The notes beneath the pieces are model-generated. The model searched no databases. It was given only the letters and a program-made list of their open reading frames with translations, and was not told the origin of the DNA. Source: Paraburkholderia sp. PGU19 (GTDB lineage Bacteria; Pseudomonadota; Gammaproteobacteria; Burkholderiales; Burkholderiaceae). Taken from it: 64,000 nt of DNA. Positions 54,636 to 64,000 of this stretch are shown piece after piece. The DNA lies in NCBI RefSeq assembly GCF_013426915.1, contig NZ_AP023179.1, forward strand, positions 124,001-188,000, in the 5' to 3' direction. The first letter of the stretch is position 1. Every line of letters starts with the position of its first letter. The translations under genes were made by a program, and so were the position numbers.

Positions 54636-56186
54636 ATGAAGTGGTTTGACCGCATGACTGTCTGGAAGAAGCTGTTGATCGCGTTTGCGACCGTGATCGG
54701 TTTTGGTGTGGCGGTTGGCGTGGCGGGATTGTCGGCGCTGGCGTCGATGCACGGCATCACGGAAGAAATATCGAGCCGCCATATGGACGGTCTCTACTGG
54801 ATGGAAGAGGCGAACCGCTACAAGATCGACACCGATCTCGACGCCGCCAACCTCGGCTACGCGCCCGACGACGCCGCGCGTCAGAAGTTGAAGGACGACA
54901 TCGTCGCGTCGCTGAAGCACATGCACGACGCGTACGGGCGTTATCGCGAGACGATTGCGGGCGACGGCGGGCAATCGCAGTACGACGACGTGCTGCGCAA
55001 GACCGAGACGTGGGAAGCGATCGTGCATCAGCAGATCGGACTGCAGCCGATACCGCAAGGCATCGATAACGCCGAACTGGTACGGCGCGCGATCGCCGCG
55101 AGTGAGGCGCTGCGTGACAAGATCGTCGCGCTGATCGACTACCGCCGCCAGCAGGCGAACGCCGCGCAGCACAAGGCGAGCGCGGAATACGCGAGCATGC
55201 GCGTGGTGCTGTCGCTGCTGGTGCTGGCGTCGATGCTGGTGGGCGCGGGGTTCGCGTGGCTGATCGCGCGACGTCTGACGCGCCAGCTTGGCGGCGAGCC
55301 TGATTACGCGGCGCAGATCGCGAGCCGGATTGCGGCGGGCGATCTGGGTGTGCGCGTCGACACGAAACCCGGCGACACCGCGAGCCTGCTCTACGCGCTC
55401 GCCAACATGCGCGAGCAACTGGCCGCGATCGTCGGCAAGATTCGCGAGTCGAGCGAATCGATCCTGCTTGCTTCGGGCGAAATCGCGCAGGGTAATACCG
55501 ATCTGTCGCAACGTACCGAGGAGCAGGCCGCGTCGTTGGAAGAAACGGCGTCGAGCATGGAGCAACTGACGGCGACCGTCCGCCAGAACGCCGACAACGC
55601 CCAGCAGGCGGGCGGCGTCGCGGCCGGCGCGTCGGAAGTCGCCGTGCGCGGCAGCGGCCTGGTCGGCGATGTGGTCGAGACGATACGCGAGCTCGCAGCC
55701 GGCTCGAAACGGATGACGGACATCATTGGCGTGATCGAGAGCATCGCGTTCCAGACGAATATTCTTGCGCTGAACGCCGCCGTCGAAGCGGCGCGCGCAG
55801 GCGAACAGGGGCGCGGCTTCGCGGTCGTCGCGGGCGAAGTGCGCGCGCTCGCGCAACGCAGCGCGGTATCGGCGAAAGAGATCAAGGAACTGATCGAAAG
55901 CTCGACGTCGCGTGTGGACAGCGGCGCCGTGCTCGCCGAGCGCGCGGGCCGGACCATGACGGAAGTCACGCAGGCCGTGCAGCGGATGACGGACATCATG
56001 GGCGAGATTTCGGCGGCATCGGGCGAACAGAGCACGGGCATCGAGCAGGTGAACCGCGCGGTCGCGCAGATGGACGAGGTCACGCAGCAGAACGCGGCGC
56101 TCGTCGAGCAGGCGGCGGCTGCGGCGGGCGCGATGGCCGACCAGGCAAGGCATCTGAAGACAGCCGTTTCCGTGTTTTCGCTTTGA
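54636..56186 (+). CDS. Methyl-accepting chemotaxis protein
   Basis: 516 residues. TM1 at ~10-35, a periplasmic four-helix-type ligand domain (~40-185), TM2 at ~190-212, HAMP (~212-265), then the signalling domain with the hairpin tip sequence [22 protein letters not shown] (key part [20 protein letters not shown]) and flanking methylation helices ([19 protein letters not shown]). It transmits ligand binding to CheA/CheW at the cell pole. There is no C-terminal CheR-docking pentapeptide. The ligand is unknown; no che genes are in the window. Confidence 0.93.
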   Translation: MKWFDRMTVWKKLLIAFATVIGFGVAVGVAGLSALASMHGITEEISSRHMDGLYWMEEANRYKIDTDLDAANLGYAPDDAARQKLKDDIVASLKHMHDAYGRYRETIAGDGGQSQYDDVLRKTETWEAIVHQQIGLQPIPQGIDNAELVRRAIAASEALRDKIVALIDYRRQQANAAQHKASAEYASMRVVLSLLVLASMLVGAGFAWLIARRLTRQLGGEPDYAAQIASRIAAGDLGVRVDTKPGDTASLLYALANMREQLAAIVGKIRESSESILLASGEIAQGNTDLSQRTEEQAASLEETASSMEQLTATVRQNADNAQQAGGVAAGASEVAVRGSGLVGDVVETIRELAAGSKRMTDIIGVIESIAFQTNILALNAAVEAARAGEQGRGFAVVAGEVRALAQRSAVSAKEIKELIESSTSRVDSGAVLAERAGRTMTEVTQAVQRMTDIMGEISAASGEQSTGIEQVNRAVAQMDEVTQQNAALVEQAAAAAGAMADQARHLKTAVSVFSL

Positions 56187-56374
56187 TACGGCATGGACGC
56201 AACATCGGGACGCAACACCGCCGCGCGTACGCATTTCACGCGGCTTGTCAGCGCCAGGCGCTCTCCGTACACTCGCGCGTAGTTCAAGAATCCCATCCTG
56301 GACCGCGCTGCGACATCACGCAAAAAGGCGGCGCTTCCATACAAGATCTACGCCAATAGAGGAGAACCCCCGCG

Positions 56375-57682
56375 ATGGCCGATTCCTATTTTCCGCGCTG
56401 GCGTGTCCAGTCGAGAGGCGTCGAAGGGCGCGTCGTCAATACAGACGAGCGTCTGCCCGGGCCGCAAATGCTGGCGATGGGCATCCAGCACGTCGTCGCG
56501 ATGTTCGGTTCGACGGTGCTCGCGCCGCTCCTGATGGGCTTCGATCCCAATCTTTGCATCTTCATGTCGGGGATCGGCACGTTGCTGTTCTTCGTGCTGG
56601 TCGGTGGGCGCGTGCCGAGCTATCTCGGTTCGAGCTTCGCGTTCATCGGTCTGGTGATCGCGATCACCGGCTACACCGGTCACGGCCCGAACCTGAACAT
56701 ACCCGTCGCGCTTGGCGGGATCATCGCGTGCGGGGTGGTGTACGTCATCATCGGATTGATCGTGTCGGCTGTCGGCACTGCGTGGATCGAGACGCTGATG
56801 CCGCCCGTCGTGACGGGCTCGATCGTCGCGGTGATCGGCCTGAATCTCGCGCCGATCGCCGTCAAGGGCGTGAGCGGCAGCGCGTTCGATTCCTACATGG
56901 CGCTCGTCACCGTGCTGTGCGTCGGCGCCGTGGCGGTGTTCACGCGCGGCATGTTGCAGCGTCTGCTGATTCTCGTCGGCTTGCTGATCGCTTACGTGAT
57001 CTACGCGATCGTCACGAACGGCATGGGCATGGGCAAGCCGATCGACTTTTCGATCGTCGCGAATGCCGCGTGGTTCGGCATGCCGCATTTCACGGCGCCC
57101 GTCTTCAGCGGTCAGGCGATGGCGCTGCTCGCGCCCGTCGCGGTGATCCTCGTTGCCGAGAACCTCGGCCACATCAAGGCGGTCAGCGCGATGACGGGAC
57201 AGAATCTCGACGGCTACATCGGCCGCGCGTTCATCGGCGATGGTCTCGCGACGGTCGTGTCCGGCTTCGCGGGCGGCACGGGCGTCACGACGTACGCGGA
57301 AAACATCGGCGTGATGGCCGTTACGAAGATTTACTCGACGCTCGTGTTCGTGATCGCTGCGGTGATCGCGCTGGTGCTCGGTTTCTCGCCGAAGTTCGGC
57401 GCGGTGATCCAGACCATTCCCGGCCCGGTGCTGGGCGGCGTGTCGATCGTCGTGTTCGGGCTGATTGCGGTGACGGGCGCGCGAATCTGGGTCGTCAACA
57501 AGGTCGACTTCTCCGACAACCGCAATCTGATCGTCGCCGCCGTGACGCTGGTGCTCGGCGCGGGTGACTTCTCGCTGAAGTTCGGCGGCTTTGCGCTCGG
57601 CGGCATCGGTACTGCGACGTTCGGCGCGATCATTCTGTACGCGCTGCTGCGTCGCAAAGGTCCGCAAGAACCGGCTGTCTGA
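56375..57682 (+). CDS. NCS2 uracil/xanthine permease, RutG-like
   Basis: 435 residues, 14 membrane segments of the UraA/NCS2 fold. FPRWRVQSRG, DERLPGPQMLAMGIQHVVAMFG, VGGRVPSYLGSSFAFIGLV, VAENLGHIKAVSAMTG and GGTGVTTYAENIGVMAVTK resemble RutG, the pyrimidine permease of the rut pathway, closely from memory. Transports uracil or a related base with H+. No other rut genes are nearby, so the specific role is open. RBS AGAGGAGAA lies before the ATG; a strong terminator follows. Confidence 0.88.
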   Translation: MADSYFPRWRVQSRGVEGRVVNTDERLPGPQMLAMGIQHVVAMFGSTVLAPLLMGFDPNLCIFMSGIGTLLFFVLVGGRVPSYLGSSFAFIGLVIAITGYTGHGPNLNIPVALGGIIACGVVYVIIGLIVSAVGTAWIETLMPPVVTGSIVAVIGLNLAPIAVKGVSGSAFDSYMALVTVLCVGAVAVFTRGMLQRLLILVGLLIAYVIYAIVTNGMGMGKPIDFSIVANAAWFGMPHFTAPVFSGQAMALLAPVAVILVAENLGHIKAVSAMTGQNLDGYIGRAFIGDGLATVVSGFAGGTGVTTYAENIGVMAVTKIYSTLVFVIAAVIALVLGFSPKFGAVIQTIPGPVLGGVSIVVFGLIAVTGARIWVVNKVDFSDNRNLIVAAVTLVLGAGDFSLKFGGFALGGIGTATFGAIILYALLRRKGPQEPAV

Positions 57683-57703
57683 TACAGACATCTGCTTGAG
57701 TAC

Positions 57704-57742
57704 AACGGGCGCCCGCAGTTCTGCGAGGCGCCCGTTTTCTTT
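57704..57742 (+). terminator. Bidirectional terminator between permease and antiporter genes
   Basis: AACGGGCGCC and GGCGCCCGTT pair perfectly around a 13-nt loop, followed by TTCTTT. It sits between convergent genes. Confidence 0.85.
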
Positions 57743-59405
57743 ACTTCTTTCCTTTTCCGCGCGTCAGCAATGCGGTCTCCGACAGATCCACTTCGCGCAT
57801 CAGCTTGTTCATCGTGTCGTCGTTGATCAACTGACTGCCGCGCAGGTCGAGCAGCGTCACGCGTTCGGCGCGCATCGCTGCGAGCTTCATCTGGAACTCG
57901 AATGCCTCCGAGCGACGTGCGCTTTCGGCGGGTTCCATGTCGTCGTCGAGCGTTGCGAGACGGCGGCGGTAAATGTCCATCACGCGCGCCGTCACATCGG
58001 CGGCATGTGCGGATGAGGCTTCGTCGAGATCGGCGGTCGCGGTTTCCTGATAGCGGTCGATTGCGCGGATCGCCGCCTGCGCCGCCTGAATGCGCGCCAT
58101 GCGTTCCTCGGCGGCATGCGGATCGGGCCGGCGGCGCGCGCCGTTCATCAATAGCGGCAAGCCGATCACGGCGACGAACAGCGACACGAGAATCACGCCC
58201 GACGCGATGAAGATCGCGGTATCGCGTCCAGGCAGCGGCTGTCCATTCGACAACGCGACGGGCAGCGACAACACGCCCGCGAGCGTCACGGCGCCACGCA
58301 CGCCCGCGATGGTCGTCATCGATACGGTGCGCAGGCCGGGCACTGCATTCGCGACGCCTTGCTTCGCCGCGCCCCGGCTCGCGAACCAGCGCAGCAGCCA
58401 GACCCACACGAAGCGCAACGCGTACAGCGCCACCGCGACGGCTGTGACATAGAAGATCAGCCGCAACTCGGAGCCGCTCGCTTCTTCATGCGCGTCGAGC
58501 AGCGCGCGGCCGATGATGTGCGGAAACTGCAGGCCGAGCAGGATAAAGACCATGCCATTGAAGACGAATTCGATCATCGTCCACGTGACGCTCGCCCGCA
58601 CGCGCGCCGACGCGGGGCTCGCGGTCGTGAACGTCGAGTAGTTCATCGTCATGCCGGCGGCGACGGCGGCGAGAATGCCAGAAAACTCGAAGTGCTCAGC
58701 GAACAGATACGCGGCGAACGGAATCAGCATCGTCATCACGACGCCGGGCGCAGGGTCGCCTTCTTCGGTGAGATTGAGAAAGTGCGTCGATGCATAGCTG
58801 AAGAGCCACGCGACGGCCGCGCCTGTCGCCAGCCCGCCGAGCGCGATGATCACAAAACTCACCGATGCGTCGCGCAGCGAGAACACGCCCGTCAACGCGG
58901 CGGCGATCGCGAACTTCAGCGCGACGAGACCGGACGCGTCGTTCATCAACGCTTCGCCTTCGAGGATATGCATCAGATGCTCGGGCAAGCGGTTGCGCCC
59001 GGCGATGCCCGACAGCGCGACGGCGTCCGTCGGCGACAGCACGGCGGCGAGCGCGAAGGCGATGGGCAGCGAGATCGACGGCACCATCGCGTGAATGAAG
59101 TAGCCGACGGCGACCACCGTCATGAACACGAGACCGAGCGCGAGCATCAGGATCGCGCGACGCTGCATGAAGAACTCGCGTTTGGGGATGCGCCAGCCGT
59201 CCGCGAACAGCAGCGGCGGAATGAAGAGCATCATGAAGAGTTCGGGATCGAACGTCACGTGCAGGCCGAGACGCGGCCACGCGAGCAGCGCACCGAACGC
59301 GATCTGCACGAGCGGCAGCGGCAGCTTGAGCGGCACCAGCCGCACCACGACGCCCGAAGCGGCGACGGCGAGCAGCAGGATCAAAACGGTGAAGACGATA
59401 TCCAT
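57741..59405 (-). CDS. Na+/H+ antiporter, CPA1 (NhaP) family
   Basis: 554 residues from ATG 59405; the longer frame to 59546 is not supported by family alignment. About 12 helices in residues 1-410: LSPTDAVALSGI, then EGEALMNDASGLVALKFA with the paired Asn-Asp of the ion-binding site, and GVRGAVTLAGVLSLP near helix 11. A C-terminal cytoplasmic region of ~140 residues is helical (RIQAAQAAIRAIDRYQE) and may be regulatory. It exchanges Na+ (or K+) for H+ across the inner membrane. Single gene. Confidence 0.9.
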   Translation of the reverse strand: MDIVFTVLILLLAVAASGVVVRLVPLKLPLPLVQIAFGALLAWPRLGLHVTFDPELFMMLFIPPLLFADGWRIPKREFFMQRRAILMLALGLVFMTVVAVGYFIHAMVPSISLPIAFALAAVLSPTDAVALSGIAGRNRLPEHLMHILEGEALMNDASGLVALKFAIAAALTGVFSLRDASVSFVIIALGGLATGAAVAWLFSYASTHFLNLTEEGDPAPGVVMTMLIPFAAYLFAEHFEFSGILAAVAAGMTMNYSTFTTASPASARVRASVTWTMIEFVFNGMVFILLGLQFPHIIGRALLDAHEEASGSELRLIFYVTAVAVALYALRFVWVWLLRWFASRGAAKQGVANAVPGLRTVSMTTIAGVRGAVTLAGVLSLPVALSNGQPLPGRDTAIFIASGVILVSLFVAVIGLPLLMNGARRRPDPHAAEERMARIQAAQAAIRAIDRYQETATADLDEASSAHAADVTARVMDIYRRRLATLDDDMEPAESARRSEAFEFQMKLAAMRAERVTLLDLRGSQLINDDTMNKLMREVDLSETALLTRGKGKK

Positions 59406-59783
59406 CGGAAACGGGTGTGAGGAAACAGGCAGTGGCGCGCGACGGGAAGAGCAGCACTCGGACGACCCATCGCGACATGAAACGCCGCGTCTGGAAAGAC
59501 GATGCGGCGCTCGGTCAGCCCGAAGTGTAGCCCGACCGAATGACATCGCGCTTCAAAGGCTGCAAGTCGTCCGAAAGCAAGTGCACCGTCACGGTGCATT
59601 GCACGCCCTCGTGCGACGCATGTGCGCTTCGCGCGGTGCAGCCTTCGATGCAAATTTCGTTTGTAGGTGCGCCACCGTGCGCATGGAGCTTGCTTAATAG
59701 GAACCGATAACGCACATTTCGAGGACGGCGGCGGCCCTTCGCCTTTGCGACGCGCCCGCCGTGCTTTTGCGTGAGAGGACTGC
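59406..59783. other. Divergent intergenic region with a dyad
   Basis: About 380 bp between the antiporter and EAL genes. TGCACCG-TCA-CGGTGCA (59582-59598) is a perfect 7-bp dyad, a possible operator. No coding frame or RNA supported. Confidence 0.4.
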
Positions 59784-61058
59784 ATGACGATTGCGCAACA
59801 GGAAAGAACAGCGGTGCCGCACGGCTTCGAGCTCAGCATGACCTCGGGCCTGCAGCGCTATTCGGTACAACACGGCGACCTGACGCTGACGAGCGTCTTT
59901 CAGCCGATATTCAGCCTGTCGCACATGCGTGCCGTGGGCTATGAGGGCTTGCTGCGCGCGCATGATCCATTCGACCGCGCGGTGTCGCCCGTCGATGTGT
60001 TCGGCCAGGCGGCGCGCGTCGGCGACGTGTTGCATGTCGACCGGCTCGCACAGTCGCTGCATCTCGAGAACTTCAAGGTGCTCGGCGCGGAGCGCGAGTG
60101 GCTATTTCTCAACGTGCATCCGGGCGTGCTGATCGACTCGTATCATTCGGCGGCGCTGCTGGCGAATCTGCGGCGGCTGAACCTGTCGCCGCGGCGCATC
60201 GTGCTCGAAGTGCTCGAACAGAGCGCGGAAGACCTCGAGCGACTCGCCGAAGCCGTGCGCCAGTTTCGCGAGCGCGGCTTCCTGATCGCGCTCGACGACT
60301 TTGGCGCCGGGCATTCGAACATCGAGCGCATCTGGCAGCTGAACCCCGATATCGTGAAGCTCGATCGCATCATGCTGTCGCATGCGGCGCATCGCGCGGA
60401 TGTTGCATCGATACTGCCTGGGCTCGTCGCTCTGCTGCATGAGGCGGGCAAGCTGGTGCTGATCGAAGGTGTCGAGACGGAGCACGAGGCGCATATGGCG
60501 ATGGAGTGCAACGTCGATTTCGTGCAGGGCTTTTACTTTGGACGCCCGCATCCGGGTCTTGCCGACGCGACGCATGCGGCAGCGTGCATTGGCGAGTTGA
60601 CCGAGCGTTATCAGACGCAGACGGAGGAGCGAGAGCGGCGCAACGCATCGCGGCTTGCGCCATACATTCGCGCGTTCGAGCGCGCGGCCGAGCGGCTTGC
60701 CGCAGGCGAACTGCTCGACGAAGTGTGCTGGAATTTTCTTGCGCTCGATCACGCGGCGCGTTGCTATCTGCTCGACGACAAAGGACGGCAGGCCGGACGC
60801 AATGTCGTGCTGCGTGCCGACCGTGCTTCGCACGAAACGCGCTTCTTGCCGCTATCCGATGCGCAAGGCGCGAACTGGCTGCGCCGCCCGTATTTTCGTA
60901 CGGCGATGGAGGCGCCTGAGCGCGTGCATGTGACGCGGCCCTATCTGTCGATCAACGAGGCGATGCCGTGCGTGACGTTGTCGGTGGCGACGCAGATTGG
61001 CGCGCGCACTTCCGTGTTGTGCGGCGATATCGACTGGTTCGAGGAGCCGCACTTCTGA
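59784..61058 (+). CDS. EAL-domain c-di-GMP phosphodiesterase with C-terminal sensor-like domain
   Basis: 424 residues. EAL domain at ~25-265: EGLLR replaces EALLR, with catalytic residues present in FLNVHPG, LEVLEQ, ALDDFGAGHSN, VKLDR, EGVET and QGFYFGRP. So hydrolysis of c-di-GMP to pGpG is likely retained. The C-terminal ~150 residues (YLLDDKGRQAGRNV and RPYFRTAMEAPERVHVTRPYLS, key parts) look like a Cache/PDC-like sensor module, with no membrane segments, so a cytoplasmic sensor. The start follows a GAGAGGA-type site. Lowers c-di-GMP in response to an unknown cue. Confidence 0.88.
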   Translation: MTIAQQERTAVPHGFELSMTSGLQRYSVQHGDLTLTSVFQPIFSLSHMRAVGYEGLLRAHDPFDRAVSPVDVFGQAARVGDVLHVDRLAQSLHLENFKVLGAEREWLFLNVHPGVLIDSYHSAALLANLRRLNLSPRRIVLEVLEQSAEDLERLAEAVRQFRERGFLIALDDFGAGHSNIERIWQLNPDIVKLDRIMLSHAAHRADVASILPGLVALLHEAGKLVLIEGVETEHEAHMAMECNVDFVQGFYFGRPHPGLADATHAAACIGELTERYQTQTEERERRNASRLAPYIRAFERAAERLAAGELLDEVCWNFLALDHAARCYLLDDKGRQAGRNVVLRADRASHETRFLPLSDAQGANWLRRPYFRTAMEAPERVHVTRPYLSINEAMPCVTLSVATQIGARTSVLCGDIDWFEEPHF

Positions 61059-61097
61059 GATCATGTGGGTTTCGTTTTCACGACGTGACTCTCTGAT

Positions 61098-61793
61098 ATG
61101 CGAAGCGAACGGGTATTGCTCGAAGTCATCGCGACGACGGTTGCCGATGCGATGGCCGCTGCGCGCGGCGGTGCGGATCGGCTCGAACTGATTACAGCGA
61201 TGGGCGAGGGTGGGTTGACGCCGAGCATCGGGATGATCGAGGCCGTGGTCGCGGCGGTGTCGATTCCCGTTAATGTGATTGTGCGGCCGCATAGCCGGTC
61301 GTTTGTCTACGATGTGGATGACTTCGCGGTTATGTTGCGCGATGTGCGCGCGGCTAAGGTGGCGGGGGCCAATGCTGTTGTGATTGGGATGTTGACTGCG
61401 TCGCGTGAGGTTGATCGCGATGCGTTGTTGCGGGTCGTTGATGCTGCGGATGGGATGCCCATCACGTTTCATCGTGCGTTTGATGATGCGCGTGATTTGC
61501 ATGAGGCGCTTGATGTGCTGCTTGGGTTCGATACTGTTACGAATGTGTTGACTTCAGGTGGGAAGGGTTCGGTGCTCGATGCGGTGAGTGAGGTTAGCGC
61601 GCTCGTTGCGCGGGCTGATCAATCGCATTGCACCGTGCTCGCGGGGGCTGGGCTTACCGTTGATCGTGTTGCCGGTTTTGTTCGCGCTACGCGCGTCGAA
61701 GCTGTGCATTTTGGGTCAGGGGTTAGGAGTGCTGCACCTGGTTCGGTTTGTGAGGAGAAGGTGAGGGAGGTTCGGGGTTTGTTGGGCGGGTGA
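61098..61793 (+). CDS. cutC: Copper homeostasis protein CutC
   Basis: 231 residues, TIM barrel. LLEVIATTVADAMAAARGGADRLEL, VRPHSRSFVYDVDDF, FHRAFDDARD, LTSGGKG and FGSGVRS are CutC signatures. CutC has been linked to copper tolerance and has been crystallised as a TIM-barrel; its enzyme activity is uncertain. It begins 40 bp after the EAL gene. From about nt 61260 wobble positions become very G/T-rich, like the cytochrome c gene near the island. Confidence 0.9.
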   Translation: MRSERVLLEVIATTVADAMAAARGGADRLELITAMGEGGLTPSIGMIEAVVAAVSIPVNVIVRPHSRSFVYDVDDFAVMLRDVRAAKVAGANAVVIGMLTASREVDRDALLRVVDAADGMPITFHRAFDDARDLHEALDVLLGFDTVTNVLTSGGKGSVLDAVSEVSALVARADQSHCTVLAGAGLTVDRVAGFVRATRVEAVHFGSGVRSAAPGSVCEEKVREVRGLLGG

Positions 61794-61811
61794 TGTTGTT
61801 CGGGCTGTGGG

Positions 61812-62491
61812 TTTGCGTTTGCGCTGGCATCCGCGCTTTGCCTTCGTGCTTCACGCGTCGCCCCTGTGCGGGGCGGCACCTACTTTTCTTTGCCGCCGCA
61901 AAGAAAAGTAGGCAAAAGAAAGCGGCTCACACCGCCAACATTTCTTCTTGCCTGAGGGCCCCCAAAGGGTCTTGCGCTTCACACGGTAACGTCTTTGTTC
62001 GCCTGCGTTGCCAACGCTTCGAACAGATGCCTCACCCGCTTCAGACACCCACACAAGAGCAGGCGGCAGCGAATGGTATGTGCCGCCCAGGTGGCAAACT
62101 GTGTGTAGGTTGTGGTGCCACACAGGTTAGCGCTCTTACCAGAAACACGAACCCTGCTTCGCGGTCCGGAGTGGTGCGTGTATGGCGCGAAAGCCTACAC
62201 ACAGTTTGCCACCTGGGCGGCCGAGGACTATCTGGCGCGGCGTGCTGCGACGCGGGCGCATGAAGCGGGTGAGGCGAACAGAGAGAACGTTGGCAACGCA
62301 CGCGAACTGGCGCGTTGCCGTGTGAAGCGTAAGACCCTTTGGGGGCCCTCAGGCAAGAACAAGGACTGGCGGTGTTAGCCGCTTTCTTTTGCCTGCTTTT
62401 CTTTGCGGCGGCAAAGAAAAGTAGGTGCCGCCCCGCACAGGGGCGACGCGTGAAGCACGAAGGCAAATCGCGGATGCCAGCGAAAACACAA
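61812..62491. repeat. Large palindromic repeat (~340-bp imperfect arms)
   Basis: Arms run from about 61812 toward 62109 and from about 62194 to 62491 around a centre near 62152. The innermost 27 bp (62083-62109 and 62194-62220, a CCGCCCAGGTGG start) match exactly. Each arm also contains its own hairpin: a 15-bp CCTACTTTTCTTTGC stem (61879-61912) and an 11-bp CTTTTCTTTGC stem (62396-62421). Further out are GCGCTGGCATCCGCG-type sequences, repeated in direct form near 62469 and 62510. Short frames in it are not genes. Similar CTTTTCTTTGCCGCC units are, from memory, common in Burkholderia intergenic DNA. Confidence 0.85.
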
Positions 62492-62566
62492 ACGCGCAAA
62501 ACGAACCCATCGCGAATGCCAGCGAAAAAACAAGCAAACCCCAACCAGCGTCGCAGACAAAAAAAC

Positions 62567-64000
62567 CTACTTCGCTACAACAACAGGAATCCCCCGCAAC
62601 ACCCCAAAACCTTTAGCTTCCCGAAGCGCCTCCTCCACAGCCGCCCCTGTCGCGGCCTCCACACGCAACTGCGCCGCCAGCGCGCGCTCACTGCGCTTAA
62701 CAGCTGCCAGATTAGCGAGCTTCACATGTCCATACCCGCGCACACGCGCATGCAACCCAGCGAGCTTGATGACATCATCCGCCGTGACGGCATCAAAAAT
62801 CACAAACGCCCGCTGCATCGTTGCTTCATAGTCCGTGGACAACTCGCGCTCCATACGCCGCTCGACAGTGCGCCCAAACGGATCGAGCATCGTGCCGCGC
62901 AGCCCGCGCCACTTCGCCATAACACCGAACACGGGCCACATCCATTGACCAAACGTCTTCTTCTGCGGCGTCGCGCCGTGTTTAGTGCGTGAAATAGTCG
63001 GCGGCGCAAGATTGAACTTCACGCCGAAGTCCTTCCCGGCAACGCCTTCGAATTGCGCTTCGAGCGCAGCACGGAAAGCCGGATCGCTATGCAGGCGCGC
63101 GACTTCGTATTCATCCTTCACCGCGAGCAGTCGATAAAACGTCGTAGCAACAGCGCGGCTCAAGCGCTCTTCAACCTCATCTGCGCCTCCGAGCTTGTGC
63201 TCAGCCTGACGCGCCGCATCGACCAGCGCACGATAGCGCTTCACATAAGCCGCGCCACCATACGCCAGCAAACGCGCTTCGCGATCCGCGACCAATGCGT
63301 CGAGTGTCTCCAGCGAATCAGCAGCCTGCACCGCATGACGCTGCGTCCACAGCGCCTCCAGTCCGGCAGGATCAGCGGCAGCCATACGGCCAATCGAAAA
63401 CGCCAACTGGTTCATCTGCACCGCGACATTGTTCAACTCGATTGCCCGCATCATCGCGGCGAACGACACAGGCACGAGCCCCAGTTGCCACGCAAAGCCA
63501 AGCATCAGAATGTTCGCGCCGATCGTGTCGCCAAGGAAACGCGTCGCGAGCGCCTGTGCATCACACGACGACATGCGCTCTTCACCCGCCGCGTGACGCA
63601 TCTTGTCGATCAGCGCATCCGCATGCAGATTCGCATCCGGATTCTGCACGAACGAAGCATTCGGAATCGCATGCGTGTTCACGACGATGCGCGTGCGGCC
63701 GTGACGCACCGTTTGCAACGCATCCGCGCCCGCGCCGACCACCATGTCGCAGGCGAGCAGCACGTCGGCCTGTTGCGTGTCGATGCGCACCTGGTTCAGC
63801 CATTCGTCGCGCGCGGCGAAGCGCACGAACGACAGCACCGAACCGCCTTTCTGCGCGAAGCCCATGAAATCGAGCACCGAAGCGCTCTTGCCTTCCAGAT
63901 GCGCGGCCATGCTGATCAGCGCGCCGACCGTCACGACGCCCGTGCCGCCGACACCCGTCACGAGGATGTCGTAGGGCGCGGCGTCGAGGTGCGTCGCAGG
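62567..64000 (-). CDS. Indolepyruvate ferredoxin oxidoreductase, C-terminal part (5'-partial)
   Basis: The frame stays open to the window edge, so the N-terminal part lies beyond it (a GTG at 63961 is internal). Visible: the start of the gamma-type domain TGVGGTGVVTVGALI, DFMGFAQKGGSVLSFVRF and ADVLLACDMVVGAGADAL, then ~270 residues of the C-terminal region (DUF6537-like). These fused 2-oxoacid:ferredoxin oxidoreductases of proteobacteria convert aryl pyruvates to acyl-CoA with ThDP and Fe-S clusters, in aromatic amino-acid breakdown. Its 3' end, next to the palindrome, is A/C-rich on the + strand. Confidence 0.9.
   Translation of the reverse strand, partial: PATHLDAAPYDILVTGVGGTGVVTVGALISMAAHLEGKSASVLDFMGFAQKGGSVLSFVRFAARDEWLNQVRIDTQQADVLLACDMVVGAGADALQTVRHGRTRIVVNTHAIPNASFVQNPDANLHADALIDKMRHAAGEERMSSCDAQALATRFLGDTIGANILMLGFAWQLGLVPVSFAAMMRAIELNNVAVQMNQLAFSIGRMAAADPAGLEALWTQRHAVQAADSLETLDALVADREARLLAYGGAAYVKRYRALVDAARQAEHKLGGADEVEERLSRAVATTFYRLLAVKDEYEVARLHSDPAFRAALEAQFEGVAGKDFGVKFNLAPPTISRTKHGATPQKKTFGQWMWPVFGVMAKWRGLRGTMLDPFGRTVERRMERELSTDYEATMQRAFVIFDAVTADDVIKLAGLHARVRGYGHVKLANLAAVKRSERALAAQLRVEAATGAAVEEALREAKGFGVLRGIPVVVAK

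Noticed and set aside
54600..56234. 544-codon antisense frame over the chemoreceptor gene
   Set aside because: Arg/His-rich shadow; the + strand protein is an unmistakable MCP.
61790..62400. Several short frames within the palindrome, some sharing protein-like repeats on both strands
   Set aside because: They mirror each other because the DNA is palindromic; composition is not protein-like.

Overview
The window looks like chromosomal DNA from a Burkholderiaceae bacterium, most likely Paraburkholderia or Caballeronia. The support is high GC, a DUF4148 protein, an H-NS paralogue of the short Burkholderia type, a HiPIP, the rsmI-yraN-diaA-dolP block, and long palindromic intergenic repeats. No species call is possible from sequence alone.

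Layout. 1-16.5 kb is ordinary core and accessory metabolism: a partial AAA+ ATPase, a DUF4148 protein, an FAD oxidoreductase, HiPIP, an MHS-family transporter, an amidase, a dienelactone hydrolase, a Liv-type binding protein, a JmjC/cupin protein, an MFS transporter, an FMN split-barrel protein, H-NS, a CDF metal transporter, an Lrp regulator, and a coupled exonuclease/MBL hydrolase pair. 16.66-16.93 kb holds a strong extended -10 promoter followed by a gene-free, hairpin-rich stretch that may be an undescribed structured or leader RNA ahead of rlpA. 17.1-21.2 kb is the rlpA, rsmI, yraN, diaA, dolP-like and cytochrome c block, ending at tRNA-Ala(CGC).

21.3-39.1 kb is a genomic island in that tRNA. 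It has a P4-type tyrosine integrase, an AlpA-like regulator, a prim-pol/DUF3987 replication protein and anti-invader cargo. The cargo is a seven-repeat zinc-finger protein with a central PD-(D/E)XK-like nuclease, divergent from an XRE regulator across a perfect operator; a type III-like restriction-modification operon; and an Mrr-type endonuclease. A duplicated inverted-repeat module brackets the zinc-finger/XRE cargo.

39.4-64 kb returns to the chromosome: OpgC coupled to a tannase-family esterase; a stressosome-type cluster (RsbR, RsbS, RsbT, an ATPase/SpoIIE phosphatase, an RsbW-like ATPase/histidine kinase and two hybrid kinases, one of 1645 residues); a DUF2239 protein; a chemoreceptor; a RutG-like permease; an Na+/H+ antiporter; an EAL phosphodiesterase; CutC; a ~680 bp palindromic repeat; and the 3' part of an indolepyruvate ferredoxin oxidoreductase.

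Two window-wide signals stand out. First, wobble bases become strongly G/T-rich on the + strand just left of both the island and the 62 kb palindrome, and A/C-rich just right of each. This position-linked, gene-direction-independent flip may reflect single-strand damage around recurrent breaks. Second, three genes (AAA+ ATPase, mod, and the ATPase/kinase at 45.6 kb) each appear to lack one base in a G/C homopolymer. Sequencing error is the simplest explanation.
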